Source: an uncultured Bacteroidales bacterium (GTDB lineage: Bacteria; Bacteroidota; Bacteroidia; Bacteroidales; UBA932). From it: a stretch of 60,560 nucleotides of DNA. The position numbers were made by a program, and so were the translations under genes. The stretch is from positions 1-60,560 of the forward strand of contig CASGDV010000120.1 in assembly GCA_949300335.1 (NCBI GenBank). The letters are read 5' to 3'. Position 1 is the stretch's first letter. Every line of letters starts with the position of its first letter. Shown one piece after another: positions 35,210 to 44,644 of this stretch. A model generated the notes under the pieces. The model made no database searches, was not told the DNA's origin, and was given only the letters and a program-made list of their open reading frames with translations.

Positions 35210-36493
35210 TTATATTTCAGATACGATTCTTACAAGAGTTGAAGCCAGATAAGAGAGTTCATCCTGTGAAATTATGAAAGGAGGCATGACATAAACCAGT
35301 TTTCCGAACGGTCTTATCCAAATACCCTCCTCCACAAAACGCCTCTGCATGTATTCCATGTCTACAGGTTCCTTCATTTCTATCACACCTATCGCCCCCA
35401 GTACACGTACATCTTCAACCTTATCCAGCTGCCTTGCCGGACCCAACTCCTTCTCCAGGATAGATTCTATCGCTGAAACTCTCGACTGCCAGCCGGACTC
35501 CAGAAGAAGTTTCACGGAAGCTCCTGCCACGGCACATGCAAGAGGATTTGCCATGAATGTGGGACCGTGCATAAAAGCATACGGATAAGCATCCGAAATA
35601 GTTTCCGCCACACATGCTGTCGCCGCTACTGCCGACAAAGTCATATAGCCCCCCGTCAAAGCCTTGCCGATACACATGATATCAGGAACGACACCGGCAT
35701 GTTCAAGAGCGAACAGTTTGCCTGTACGTCCGAAACCGGTAGCTATCTCATCAAAAATGACAAGAATGCCCTTCTTGCGGCAAAGCTGTACAGCCTGCCT
35801 CAGATATTCCGGATGGTAGAACCTCATGCCGCCGGCGCCCTGCACTATAGGTTCCAGGATCAGTGCGGCCATGGAATCGCCATGTTCCGATATCATTTGT
35901 TCCAGTTCACTGATATCATCCTGCCTCCATTCATCCGAAAAACGGCACTTCGGGGCAGAAACGAAATATCTCACCGGGAGTGCCTTTCCGAAAATGCCGT
36001 GCATTCCGGTCACGGGATCACAGACCGACATGGCATTCCAGGTATCCCCGTGATATCCTGAACGGATTGTGACGAAATCTGTCCTTTCCGGATGCCCGGC
36101 GGCAAACTGGTACTGGACGGCCATCTTCATGGCTACTTCCACTGCAACCGACCCGCTGTCGGCATAGAATATTCTGTCCATTTCTTCAGGAAGAATATCC
36201 AGAAGGAGTTTTCCAAGGGATATCGCCGGTTCATGAGTCAGTCCTCCGAACATTACATGGGACATCTTTTCCGTCTGCCGGCGAACTGCTTCATTAAGCA
36301 CGGGATGATTGTAGCCGTGAACGGCACACCACCATGAAGACATGCCTTCAATCAGTTCCGTTCCGTCCTCGAGAACTATTCTGCATCCGTGGGCTTCCCT
36401 TACCTTGAAAGCCGGAAGAGGGTTTGTAGCCGATGTATAGGGATGCCACAGATGCTCCCTGTCAAAATTGTCAGTCAATATGTCAAAATTCAT
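35210..36493 (-). CDS. bioA: DAPA aminotransferase BioA
   Basis: This 427-residue PLP aminotransferase converts 8-amino-7-oxononanoate to DAPA using SAM as amino donor. HLWHPYTSA opens the family signature. [13 protein letters not shown], [14 protein letters not shown] and the PLP Lys in [11 protein letters not shown] (near 274) are present. Its first 11 bases overlap the end of bioB, so translation is probably coupled. Confidence 0.96.
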   Translation of the reverse strand: MNFDILTDNFDREHLWHPYTSATNPLPAFKVREAHGCRIVLEDGTELIEGMSSWWCAVHGYNHPVLNEAVRRQTEKMSHVMFGGLTHEPAISLGKLLLDILPEEMDRIFYADSGSVAVEVAMKMAVQYQFAAGHPERTDFVTIRSGYHGDTWNAMSVCDPVTGMHGIFGKALPVRYFVSAPKCRFSDEWRQDDISELEQMISEHGDSMAALILEPIVQGAGGMRFYHPEYLRQAVQLCRKKGILVIFDEIATGFGRTGKLFALEHAGVVPDIMCIGKALTGGYMTLSAVAATACVAETISDAYPYAFMHGPTFMANPLACAVAGASVKLLLESGWQSRVSAIESILEKELGPARQLDKVEDVRVLGAIGVIEMKEPVDMEYMQRRFVEEGIWIRPFGKLVYVMPPFIISQDELSYLASTLVRIVSEI

Positions 36494-37445
36494 AACCTGC
36501 AGATTTTATCAGTTCAATATCCCTGTCTATGTCGGCACCTGCCGTGGTAAGCATGTCTCCCATGATAGAAGCATCGATACACGAGCTGTAGGCCGCATGC
36601 AAAGTCCTTTCAGACAAACGTGCCTTGCCGCCTGCGAACCTGAGTCTTGCATCCGGAAGTATAAGTCTGAAAAGAGCTATCGTCCTTAGAATCTCATCCT
36701 CGCTTATCAACGGCACTCTCTCCAGAGGTGTGCCCTTGATAGGAGACAATATGTTCACCGGGACAGACTTCACACCGAGTTCAGCCAGCCTGCATGCCAT
36801 CTCTATCCTCTGCTCCATAGTCTCTCCCATTCCTATTATACCTCCGCTGCAAACATCCATTCCGGCAGCCGATGCATCCTTCAGCACCTTCACTTTTTCA
36901 TCCTGTGTATGCGTAGTGCACAACTTTCCGAAATACGAAGGTGCGGTCTCAAGATTGCAATGATATCTCGTTATACCGGCCTTGCGCAATCTCTGCAGTT
37001 GGGCATGATCGGACAGACCGGCGGAAATACACAAATCAATCGGACATTTCTCCGCAATCATCACGGCCGTCTCACAGATTATATCCACATCCCTGTCTGA
37101 CAACTTCCTGCCGCTCGTCACGAAAGAAAAACGACGTATCCCCTTTTCATGACATTTCACGGCAGCTGCAAACATCTCCTCTGGAGAAAGCATGGGATAT
37201 ACCCTGGCTCCCGTATCATAACGCGCCGACTGGGCACACCACTTGCAATCCTCGGGGCAACGCCCGGACTTCGCGTTGATAATCGAACAAGAATCGAAAC
37301 GGCGGGAAGAAAACGCCCTTGTCACTTTTCCGGCCGCTTCAAGCAATTCCCATGTCGCAGCCGTATTCCCGAGACTTGCAGTTTCTTCATACCCAAGTCC
37401 CGAACCTGTCGATACAATCCGTGAAATCAAATCGGAATCAATCAT
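36483..37445 (-). CDS. bioB: Biotin synthase (radical SAM)
   Basis: This 320-residue enzyme inserts sulfur into dethiobiotin. The radical SAM motif CX3CX2C is in [16 protein letters not shown] near residue 62, and [12 protein letters not shown] is near 159. Cys residues for the second cluster are in place, including C in [12 protein letters not shown]. It is the first gene of bioBAFGCD. It begins 36 bases after the small Arg-rich ORF, with no strong promoter match between them. A long hairpin ends just upstream (37497-37543). Confidence 0.96.
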   Translation of the reverse strand: MIDSDLISRIVSTGSGLGYEETASLGNTAATWELLEAAGKVTRAFSSRRFDSCSIINAKSGRCPEDCKWCAQSARYDTGARVYPMLSPEEMFAAAVKCHEKGIRRFSFVTSGRKLSDRDVDIICETAVMIAEKCPIDLCISAGLSDHAQLQRLRKAGITRYHCNLETAPSYFGKLCTTHTQDEKVKVLKDASAAGMDVCSGGIIGMGETMEQRIEMACRLAELGVKSVPVNILSPIKGTPLERVPLISEDEILRTIALFRLILPDARLRFAGGKARLSERTLHAAYSSCIDASIMGDMLTTAGADIDRDIELIKSAGYEF

Positions 37446-37481
37446 AATAAATAATAAATACAGATTAATATAAACTTGATT

Positions 37482-37889
37482 TTACAACACAATGAAACAA
37501 AGGCTCAGGAATCCCGGAACACGGGAACTCCATGAGCCTTTGTACTGAAATATCCAATGAGACAGGTTCAGGCGGACATGTCCATCCCTGCCGCCTATTA
37601 AAAAGACGGGAACATGAAATGTCGGACAAATGATGCCGGCATATGAAGCAAGAGACGGACAATCTTCAGGCAAAGGCCCGTCATCATCTTCGACAGGAAA
37701 ACGGGAATTACCCGCAGCATCTGCAATGGTAAGGAGTCCGGAAGTCTTCTTCAACGAAGCATCGGCTATGCTACGGCACACGACCCCTATTGTAACGTTC
37801 CTGCCGAGACTGCAGAATGCGGCATAGGGATTCCGGCTCCACCGCCGGAATCTCAGCATCACTTTCCCGAACCTGCCTGTCCTGCGCAT
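37482..37889 (-). CDS. Small Arg-rich protein of unknown function
   Basis: This 135-codon frame lies between the POT transporter (9 bases) and bioB (36 bases), all on one strand. The first 50 residues are distinctive: LRFRRWSRNPYAAFCSLGR then NVTIGVVCRSIADASLKK. I recall short proteins or leaders with an FRRWSRxxYA core in other Bacteroidetes, but cannot name a family. The remainder is less convincing, and the last 20 codons are also a strong hairpin. The conserved-looking part may be all that matters. No membrane segment or signal peptide is evident. Translation is plausible from the context but not proven. Confidence 0.5.
   Translation of the reverse strand: MRRTGRFGKVMLRFRRWSRNPYAAFCSLGRNVTIGVVCRSIADASLKKTSGLLTIADAAGNSRFPVEDDDGPLPEDCPSLASYAGIICPTFHVPVFLIGGRDGHVRLNLSHWIFQYKGSWSSRVPGFLSLCFIVL
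37497..37543 (-). promoter_or_regulatory. Long hairpin before bioB
   Basis: Arms ACAAAGGCTCA (37497-37507) and TGAGCCTTTGT (37533-37543) are perfect complements. Inside, CCCG pairs with CGGG around a 5-base loop. On the minus strand only TTTCATTG follows, so it is a weak terminator. It could be a partial terminator, an attenuator or an mRNA-end stabiliser between the transporter/small-ORF unit and bioB. Confidence 0.5.
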
Positions 37890-37898
37890 GTTAACAGC

Positions 37899-39557
37899 TT
37901 ATTTCGTAGCGCTTTCAAGCTTCTTCATTATCGAGAAAATGAACAACGCCGATAACAGACAAAGCGCAATCAATATGGTCCATACAGACCAAAGAGGCAG
38001 TTTGTCCCACAAAGCGGCAGGGACGGAAACCAGATAGTTTCCAACGGCTGTAGCTGCGAACCAGCATCCCATCATCATTCCCTTGTATTTCGGAGGAGCC
38101 ACCTTTGATACGAACGATATTCCCATTGGTGAAAGGAGCAGCTCTGCAAATGTCAGCACAAGGTATGTTGAAATGAGCCATGTAGGAGAAACAAGCACGT
38201 CGCTGACCGTTCCGCCAAGTTCCTTCGGTGAAGCAAGACCGAATGAACCTACCGTAAGAATAAGGAATCCCAAAGCTGCGACAAGCATACCGAAACCGAT
38301 CTTTCTCGGAGCGGAAGGTTCCTTCCCTTTCTTTGCCAGTGCGCCGAATATCGCTATCGAAATAGGAGTAAGTGCAACGACAAAAAACGGATTGAACTGC
38401 TGGAAATCAGAAGGTTGGATATACACGGTCGGTTCCATTGACGAATAGATGGCATATGCGGCAGCCCACAGAAGAAGTGTCGCAGCAGCAGAAAGCATCT
38501 TTCCTCTCGACTTTTCTGACTGGAAAATTCCGAACAACGTATATATGGAAACCGCTATGAGGAAGAGGCTCCATATATTGAATCCTATCCTGACAATGCC
38601 TTCGACCGCACTCGCAGTATAATCACGGGCAAACAACGTCATAGTCGCACCGTTCTGGTGGAAAGCCATCCAGAAGAATATCACAACGGCAAACACCAGG
38701 AGCAAGGCAGTGATACGGTTCCTTGTCTGTTCCTTTGTAAGCTCTATTTCCGTATGATTCACAGCTGCAGCCTGTTTCGCACTGCTCTCGGTATGTCTGA
38801 ACCATGCACGGCAGGAGAAATATATCAGTACGGACACTATCAGTGATATGCAGGCCACGCCGAAAGCATAGCTGTAAGAAGTGGACAACTGCTCTATATA
38901 ATTGGTGCTGAAGCTCATCAGGTCCGTAGAACCGTTCATCTGCAGAGCCAGGTCGGCAAGTTTGTCCTGATTTTCCGGAGTAATGGTACCGTCCATGAAC
39001 TGATGCGCAAGTGAAGGAATGTTCGCATTGTATGAAAGTCCTGCCTTGCCCATGAAATGGTTGGTGACAAATTTAGCCATGCTCGGAGCGAACATCGCAC
39101 CGATGTTTATCGCCATATAGAAAAGGCTGAATGCGGAATCCCTCTTCGATGAATACTTAGGGTCGTCATAGAGATTTCCGACCATTACCTGAAGATTTCC
39201 CTTGAACAGACCGGTACCCGTGGCAATCAGGGCAAGAGCCCCGAACATCATTGCCTGTCCGATGAAATCCGTCCCCGTAGGTATGGCAAGGCACAGATAA
39301 CCGAAAAACATCACTGCAATACCGAGTGTAACGCATTTTCCGAAACCTATCTTGTCAGCAATGAATCCGCCGAGAAGCGGCATGAAATACACGAACGCGA
39401 GGAAAATCGCATAAATCTGTCCTGCAACTCCAGCGGTATATCCGAACTTGGCCTGCAGGAACAGCATGAAAATCGCCAGCATCGTGTAATATCCGAATCT
39501 CTCTCCGGTATTGGCAAGAGCCAGCGCAAACAAACCTTTTGGTTGACCTTTGAACAT
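37899..39557 (-). CDS. POT/PTR-family peptide transporter
   Basis: This 552-residue inner-membrane transporter of the proton-coupled oligopeptide family has about 14 helices. Family motifs are visible: GGFIADKIGFGK in the second loop and FYMAINIGAMFAP (the PTR signature) near residue 150. The helix-1 proton-coupling motif ExxER reads N16-T-G-E19-R20-F, so the first Glu is Asn. Some Bacteroidetes members may share this. It is upstream of the small ORF and the biotin operon on the same strand. Di- or tripeptides are the expected substrates; another substrate is possible given the changed motif. Confidence 0.88.
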   Translation of the reverse strand: MFKGQPKGLFALALANTGERFGYYTMLAIFMLFLQAKFGYTAGVAGQIYAIFLAFVYFMPLLGGFIADKIGFGKCVTLGIAVMFFGYLCLAIPTGTDFIGQAMMFGALALIATGTGLFKGNLQVMVGNLYDDPKYSSKRDSAFSLFYMAINIGAMFAPSMAKFVTNHFMGKAGLSYNANIPSLAHQFMDGTITPENQDKLADLALQMNGSTDLMSFSTNYIEQLSTSYSYAFGVACISLIVSVLIYFSCRAWFRHTESSAKQAAAVNHTEIELTKEQTRNRITALLLVFAVVIFFWMAFHQNGATMTLFARDYTASAVEGIVRIGFNIWSLFLIAVSIYTLFGIFQSEKSRGKMLSAAATLLLWAAAYAIYSSMEPTVYIQPSDFQQFNPFFVVALTPISIAIFGALAKKGKEPSAPRKIGFGMLVAALGFLILTVGSFGLASPKELGGTVSDVLVSPTWLISTYLVLTFAELLLSPMGISFVSKVAPPKYKGMMMGCWFAATAVGNYLVSVPAALWDKLPLWSVWTILIALCLLSALFIFSIMKKLESATK

Positions 39558-39646
39558 AATGATATAGTTTTTTAATTATAATGGTCCGGCTTATCCGTAC
39601 GGGCTCATTCCGGTAAAATCCGGATGAAACAGACCCGCACGGTCCG

Positions 39647-39654
39647 CAAAGATA
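39647..39654 (-). promoter_or_regulatory. Downstream promoter element of the POT gene
   Basis: Minus strand TATCTTTG is a perfect TAnnTTTG match. It implies a leader of about 80 bases before the ATG at 39557. That leader contains a TCCGG/CCGGA hairpin and a GACC/GGTC stem, so it may be structured. Confidence 0.55.
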
Positions 39655-39682
39655 ATAAATAATGGAATATATCTTTTATAAA

Positions 39683-39713
39683 TTTCGTATGTGTCATAAA
39701 AATCGTATATTTG
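39683..39713 (+). promoter_or_regulatory. Promoter of the acyltransferase gene
   Basis: TTTC (39683-39686, one base off TTTG), 19-base spacer, TATATTTG (39706-39713). It precedes the ATG at 39775 by 61 bases and is divergent from the POT promoter. Confidence 0.6.
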
Positions 39714-39774
39714 TTCGTTGCGAGAGAACCTGCCCTATCCGGAAAGGTTGCGAATGTGAGAAAAGATCGGAGAA

Positions 39775-40671
39775 ATGAACAAGTTTAAAACAGAAATACT
39801 GTGGATGATGCTCCGTCTGGCTTCCAGACTCCCCCTCAGTGTACTTTACACGTTGGCCGGAGTAGTCGTCTGGTTTCTGAAAACAGTAATGAAATACAGA
39901 ACGGATGTCGTATATACAAACCTTGCAAAATCGTTTCCTGAAAAGAGTTATGCGGAACTCAAGGAAATTGCCGACAGGTTCTATGAACATCTGAAGGAAA
40001 TAATAGCGGAAGCCGTATGGTTCGGAGGCTGCGATTATGAAAGGCTTTCACGGCAGAGAATATGCGAGATAACGAACATGCAGGACCTCGTGGATACCTT
40101 CAACAACAGCAACAGCATCACGATACTGTCTTCCCATTGCGGCAATTGGGAAGTTCTCGGCGGAATATTGTCATATAACCTTGAAAAAGTCCCGAGTCCC
40201 ATAACTGAAAACATGGTCTACGTCGTCTACAGACAGCTAAGCAACCTTGTCTGGAATGAAGTTCTGAGAAGGAACAGGACAGCTCCGCTGCCGGTTAAGT
40301 ATGACGGTGTTATCGAGTCATCACGGATTCTGCGTACCGCACTCAAAAACAGGGACAACAAATCCATATATATATATCCTACCGACCAGTACCCGTATTT
40401 CAGCGCCCACGACATTGGAATGTTCATGAACCAGCCGACAAAAGCCATGATGGGAAGCGTCGGGGTCGCACACAAGCTCGGCATGAGCGTCATGTACATG
40501 AAGATGTCTCCTGCAGGAAGAGGGCATTACAGAATGACATTCATCCCTATATGCATGAATGCCGCGGAAATGGAACCGGAAGCAATCATGCGGACATACT
40601 TCGACCTTCTGGAAAAGGAAATAAGGGAAACACCGTACAACTGGCTGTGGAGTCACAGAAGATGGAAATGA
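39775..40671 (+). CDS. Lipid A biosynthesis acyltransferase (LpxL/HtrB type)
   Basis: This 298-residue inner-membrane acyltransferase adds a secondary acyl chain to lipid A. One N-terminal hydrophobic segment (about 18-38) anchors it. The catalytic HX4E block SSHCGNWEVLGG is near residue 120, and a YPTDQYPY segment with TKAMMGSVGVA follows. Length (about 300) is standard. It is the first of a plus-strand series leading to DUF4831 and pepD. Bacteroidales lipid A is usually penta-acylated with one such enzyme, consistent with a single gene here. Confidence 0.9.
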   Translation: MNKFKTEILWMMLRLASRLPLSVLYTLAGVVVWFLKTVMKYRTDVVYTNLAKSFPEKSYAELKEIADRFYEHLKEIIAEAVWFGGCDYERLSRQRICEITNMQDLVDTFNNSNSITILSSHCGNWEVLGGILSYNLEKVPSPITENMVYVVYRQLSNLVWNEVLRRNRTAPLPVKYDGVIESSRILRTALKNRDNKSIYIYPTDQYPYFSAHDIGMFMNQPTKAMMGSVGVAHKLGMSVMYMKMSPAGRGHYRMTFIPICMNAAEMEPEAIMRTYFDLLEKEIRETPYNWLWSHRRWK

Positions 40672-40703
40672 CTGATGAAAAACCATTAAACAAATTATAA
40701 ACC

Positions 40704-41768
40704 ATGAAACAAACATTATCAGCTTCAATAGCATTGTTCCTTGCCGCCTGTACTGCAATGAGCGCCAGGGACGACAATGGAAACATTCCGGCAGGGATTA
40801 TCACCTATTCTCTTCCGTCCACATCGATTACTCTGGAAGTGGAAGCGATACAGGAAAAATTCTATGCCGGTCCATACGCAAAATTCGCGAACAAATATCT
40901 GGGAATAACGGCATCGGAAAAAGATGAAGTGACATACAAGCTGTCGGGTATAAAGATGACCTCACATACGGAAGCCGACAACAGCACAAGATACACACTC
41001 AACACTGCAGACAAAGGGGCGGAAGCAACCTGTCTGAGACTTACGAACTGCGGGCTTATTTCATCATCCGACGGAAATGTCGGCATGGAACAGTCGTGGA
41101 GATTTCCGCTGAGCACAAAGGGAGACTTTTCGGAAATGGGTTTCACTTCAAACCTCACCTATGAAGCTACGACTCTTTACCGTACCGTGAAAAAGGAATC
41201 CAACTACAACAAGGTAGCAGTACAACAGAACATGGTAGTGGAAAAATCAGTCGAGAAACGCGCCGCGGAAACCGCTGACATCATTTTCAGTCTGAGACAG
41301 AAAAGAATGCAGATTGTGACAGGAGATACCGATGCCACTTACAGCGGAGAAGCGATGGCTGCAGCCATTGCTGAAATCAGCCGTCTGGAAAAGGAATACA
41401 TGACCCTGTTTACCGGATATACGGAATACCAGACACAGACGATGAGTTTCGACGTGATTCCAGAAAAGGACAGGGAAAACCAGCTCTACATTGCGTTCAG
41501 GATATCCGATGCCGCAGGTCTGCTTCCGGCCGACAACATATCGGGAAAACCTGTCGTGATGGAAATAGTGCCACAGGCAATAGAACAGCCGGTCCTTGAC
41601 AAGAAAGACGCCAAATTCAACACCAAACTCCCATATGTAACGTACCGGATACCGGCAATCTGCAACATCAAGATAACAGACGGAGTGAACCTTCTCCTTC
41701 AGGGAAGGCTTCCGATATACCAGTTGGGAGAAGAAGATACGATACCCGTGAACGTTCATACCAAATAA
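40704..41768 (+). CDS. DUF4831 family exported protein
   Basis: This 354-residue protein begins with a signal peptide containing LFLAAC, so it may be a lipoprotein with C16 modified. The body matches DUF4831 as I know it: IITYSLPSTSITLEVEA, KFANKYLGI near residue 70, and a long middle region with RAAETADIIFSLR. It lies 32 bases after the acyltransferase and 43 before pepD. The function is unknown. Its conservation in Bacteroidetes envelopes is from general knowledge. Confidence 0.82.
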   Translation: MKQTLSASIALFLAACTAMSARDDNGNIPAGIITYSLPSTSITLEVEAIQEKFYAGPYAKFANKYLGITASEKDEVTYKLSGIKMTSHTEADNSTRYTLNTADKGAEATCLRLTNCGLISSSDGNVGMEQSWRFPLSTKGDFSEMGFTSNLTYEATTLYRTVKKESNYNKVAVQQNMVVEKSVEKRAAETADIIFSLRQKRMQIVTGDTDATYSGEAMAAAIAEISRLEKEYMTLFTGYTEYQTQTMSFDVIPEKDRENQLYIAFRISDAAGLLPADNISGKPVVMEIVPQAIEQPVLDKKDAKFNTKLPYVTYRIPAICNIKITDGVNLLLQGRLPIYQLGEEDTIPVNVHTK

Positions 41769-41811
41769 TATACAGAATAGAAACAACTACTTACATAAAT
41801 ATATAATAGGA

Positions 41812-43257
41812 ATGACACTACATGAATTGAAGCCGGAATCGGTATGGAAAAATTTCCATAAACTGACGCAGATTCCAAGACCATCAAAAAAAGAAGAGAA
41901 AATAGCCGAATACCTGTATTCTTTCGGAAAATCGCTCGGACTTGAAACTATCAGGGACGAAGCGGGAAACATAATAATAAGGAAGCCTGCCACACCTGGT
42001 ATGGAAAGTGCCAAAGGGGTAATCCTTCAGGGACATATGGACATGGTTCCGCAGAAAAATGCGGACAAGAAACATGATTTCGAGAATGATCCGATAGAAG
42101 CATGGGTCGACGGAGAATGGGTAAAAGCCCGCGGCACCACTTTGGGGGCCGACAACGGAATAGGAGTGGCCATGGGACTCGCTGTCCTCGAATCAAAAGA
42201 CCTGAAACACGGACCGGTAGAAGTTCTGATAACTACTGACGAAGAAACCGGCATGACAGGTGCAAGAGCTCTGAAACCCGGTATCCTCAAAGGTGAGATA
42301 CTGATTAATCTGGACTCCGAAACCGAAGGTGAACTTTATGTGGGATGTGCCGGAGGACTCGACGCCACAGCCACAATAGCCTACAAGGAAAAGGAAATTC
42401 CGGAAGGATTTGCTGCCATGAAACTCAATGTCAAGGGATTCAAGGGGGGACATTCAGGTATGGATATAATCCTTTGCAGGGCAAATGCCAACAAAATTGC
42501 GGCAAGAGTGCTTCTTCCTCTTCTCAGGGACTATGGCGTAAAGCTTTCAGACATCGAAGGAGGAAATCTCAGGAATGCAATCCCGAGAGAAGCATTTGCG
42601 ACCATCCTCGTACCTGAGGCAAGATTGTCCGAAGTAGAGGCCAAGATAGCTGAAATCAAAGGCATAATCAAAAAAGAATATGCCGGCACGGATCCTGATG
42701 CCGACATATTCATGGAAAAAACAGGGGCACCTGAAAAATACATAGATGAAAAAGATGCTATCAACGCGATAAAGGCTGTCATTGCATGTCCAGACGGGAC
42801 GGAAAGAATGAGTGATGAAATGCCCGGACTTGTGGAAACATCCAACAACATGGCAATCGTAAAATCCGAAAACGGACAGTTCACGGTAAAATCGCTGATG
42901 AGAAGTTCAGTGGATACGGCCAAAGACTTCCTTGCCGAAAAGATGAGGGCGGTATTCGAACTTGCAGGAGGAGAAGTGAAATTCGACGGAGGATATTCCG
43001 GATGGGCACCCGACAGTTCATCGGAAATACTTCATCTCATGAAGGATGTCTACAAGAAGATGTATGGAAACGAGCCGAAGGTCATGGCAATCCATGCCGG
43101 ACTCGAATGCGGAATTCTCGGCGGGACATATCCTTGCTGGGACATGGTTTCCTGCGGCCCTACTATAATGAGCCCGCACTCCCCTGACGAGAGGGTCAAC
43201 ATCAAGTCTGTCGAAAAATGCTGGAACTTCCTTAAAGAAGTTTTGGAAAACATCTAA
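41812..43257 (+). CDS. pepD: Aminoacyl-histidine dipeptidase PepD
   Basis: This 481-residue cytoplasmic M20-family metallodipeptidase hydrolyses Xaa-His and other dipeptides. Metal ligands are visible at H75 and D77 (QGHMDMVP), the bridging D114 (GADNG), E144-E145 (DEETGM), D168 (LDSE) and a late His (HAGLECG). The dimerisation lid domain lies between. Length fits PepD (about 485). It could use dipeptides brought in by a POT transporter such as the one at 37.9 kb. A promoter for rpsF overlaps its last codons. Confidence 0.94.
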   Translation: MTLHELKPESVWKNFHKLTQIPRPSKKEEKIAEYLYSFGKSLGLETIRDEAGNIIIRKPATPGMESAKGVILQGHMDMVPQKNADKKHDFENDPIEAWVDGEWVKARGTTLGADNGIGVAMGLAVLESKDLKHGPVEVLITTDEETGMTGARALKPGILKGEILINLDSETEGELYVGCAGGLDATATIAYKEKEIPEGFAAMKLNVKGFKGGHSGMDIILCRANANKIAARVLLPLLRDYGVKLSDIEGGNLRNAIPREAFATILVPEARLSEVEAKIAEIKGIIKKEYAGTDPDADIFMEKTGAPEKYIDEKDAINAIKAVIACPDGTERMSDEMPGLVETSNNMAIVKSENGQFTVKSLMRSSVDTAKDFLAEKMRAVFELAGGEVKFDGGYSGWAPDSSSEILHLMKDVYKKMYGNEPKVMAIHAGLECGILGGTYPCWDMVSCGPTIMSPHSPDERVNIKSVEKCWNFLKEVLENI

Positions 43258-43273
43258 ATAATACCTATATTTG
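43242..43273 (+). promoter_or_regulatory. Promoter of rpsF-rpsR-rplI
   Basis: TTTG (43242-43245), 20-base spacer, TATATTTG (43266-43273): full consensus. The upstream element lies inside the last codons of pepD. Transcription would start near 43280, at the foot of or just inside the leader hairpin, so the exact start decides how much of the leader is in the RNA. Confidence 0.8.
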
Positions 43274-43310
43274 CAGCCCGTTTTGTGAAAAGTTACCGCA
43301 GGACGGGCTG
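43274..43310 (+). promoter_or_regulatory. Candidate S6:S18 ribosomal leader
   Basis: CAGCCCGT (43274-43281) pairs perfectly with ACGGGCTG (43303-43310). Between them are a TTTT-GTG-AAAA mini-hairpin and an unpaired GTTACCGCAGG. Leaders of rpsF operons that bind the S6:S18 complex carry a conserved CCG and an ACCG bulge, and both words occur here. I rely on the recalled motif, not a model search. Confidence 0.5.
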
Positions 43311-43341
43311 AATTATTAATAAACAATTAATTACAAACAAA

Positions 43342-43680
43342 ATGATCAAACAGTACGAAACCGTTTTCATTGCAACTCCCGTTTTATCTGAGGCCCAGAT
43401 AAAGGAAGCGGTTGCCAAGTACGTGAATTTCATCAAGGAAAATGGCGGTGAAATCGTGTACGAAGAGGACTGGGGTCTGAAGCAGCTCGCTTACCCAATC
43501 CAGAAAAAGACAAGTGGCTTTTATTATCTGATTGAATTCAAGGCAGATTCACTTTTCATCGACAAGCTTGAAACACAGTACCGTCGTGACGAAAGGATAA
43601 TCAGGTTCCTTACATTCGCTATGGACAAGCATGCCGTAGCTTATGCGGAAAAGAGAAGAGCAAACAAACAGGCAAAATAA
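43342..43680 (+). CDS. rpsF: 30S ribosomal protein S6
   Basis: This 112-residue protein is S6 of the 30S platform, which binds S18. It begins [17 protein letters not shown] and contains the typical [12 protein letters not shown] segment near residue 50. A basic C-terminal tail ([10 protein letters not shown]) ends it. It is the first gene of rpsF-rpsR-rplI. An AGGAGG before rpsR follows directly. Confidence 0.97.
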   Translation: MIKQYETVFIATPVLSEAQIKEAVAKYVNFIKENGGEIVYEEDWGLKQLAYPIQKKTSGFYYLIEFKADSLFIDKLETQYRRDERIIRFLTFAMDKHAVAYAEKRRANKQAK

Positions 43681-43693
43681 GGAGGAGTGAATT

Positions 43694-43960
43694 ATGGCAC
43701 AGAACAATGAAATCCGTTATCTTAACCCTCCTACAGTAGAGGTAAAAAGAAAAAAATACTGCCGTTTCAAAAAGGCAGGCATCAAATATGTCGATTACAA
43801 GGATGCAGAGTTTTTGAAGAGATTCCTCAACGAGCAGGGAAAAATCCTTCCTCGCCGTCTTACTGGAACTTCACTCAAATTCCAGAGGAAAGTTGCACAG
43901 GCAGTCAAGAGAGCAAGACATCTTGCACTTCTACCATACGTAACAGATCTTTTGAAATAA
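43694..43960 (+). CDS. rpsR: 30S ribosomal protein S18
   Basis: This 88-residue basic protein has the S18 core: [22 protein letters not shown] near residue 30, then [20 protein letters not shown]. An AGGAGG Shine-Dalgarno begins at the rpsF stop codon. It forms a heterodimer with S6. Confidence 0.98.
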   Translation: MAQNNEIRYLNPPTVEVKRKKYCRFKKAGIKYVDYKDAEFLKRFLNEQGKILPRRLTGTSLKFQRKVAQAVKRARHLALLPYVTDLLK

Positions 43961-43973
43961 GGAGGACAGCTAT

Positions 43974-44420
43974 ATGGAGATCATATTGAAAAAAGACGTG
44001 GCCAATCTCGGTCATGCTGACGATATCGTCAATGTAAAGACAGGTTATGCTGTCAACTATCTTATTCCACAGGGATATGCAATTCTTGCTACATCATCTG
44101 CAAAGAAGGTGCTTGCTGAAAACATCCGCCAGCGTGCACACAAGGAAGCTAAATTCCGTGCAGATGCAGAGGCTCTTGCTGCAAAACTTGCAGAAACTCT
44201 CGTAAAAGTTACTGCAAAGGTAAGCGAAACCGGCAAAATCTACGGTTCAGTTACTACGGCACAGATAGCTGAGGCACTTGTTGCTGCCGGTATCAACGTC
44301 GATAAGAAAGACATCACCATCATTTCCGAGTCAGTTAAGGAAGTAGGAACATTCGAAGCTTCCGTAAAATGCTACAAGGAAATCAAGGGAACTGTAAAAT
44401 TCGAAGTCGTAGCAGAGTAA
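43974..44420 (+). CDS. rplI: 50S ribosomal protein L9
   Basis: This 148-residue protein has the L9 opening MEIILKKDVANLGHADDIVNVKTGYAVNYLIP-type block (residues 1-32). A long connecting helix (about 40-75) and a C-terminal domain with TGKIYGSVT near 87 follow. It is preceded by AGGAGG. A terminator follows at 44446-44481. Confidence 0.97.
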   Translation: MEIILKKDVANLGHADDIVNVKTGYAVNYLIPQGYAILATSSAKKVLAENIRQRAHKEAKFRADAEALAAKLAETLVKVTAKVSETGKIYGSVTTAQIAEALVAAGINVDKKDITIISESVKEVGTFEASVKCYKEIKGTVKFEVVAE

Positions 44421-44445
44421 TCTGCCATACGGCAAACTTATAAGA

Positions 44446-44481
44446 AACCGATCCAAAAGCAATTTTGGGTCGGTTCTCTTT
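44446..44481 (+). terminator. Terminator of rpsF-rpsR-rplI
   Basis: AACCGATCCAAAA pairs with TTTTGGGTCGGTT (one T-G) around a 4-base loop, followed by CTCTTTAT. The remaining bases to 44644 hold nothing I can identify. Confidence 0.8.
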
Positions 44482-44644
44482 ATATGAAGAGGCTGCAATG
44501 TATACTTGTTCAACACGAATCTATCTCCCTCCGTCTATGTACTGAACCTTAAATAAGACAACCCTCCTCAAAACAAGAATCGGAACATGATTAAAGATCA
44601 TTTAAAACATTCTGAAAGAAGCATATAAAACGGAACTGAAGAAT

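Noticed and set aside
37446-37490. BirA-type operator (TTGTAAAC half-sites) before bioB
   Set aside because: Only one partial half-site (TTGTAAA) is present; the opposite half at the expected 14-16 base distance is missing.
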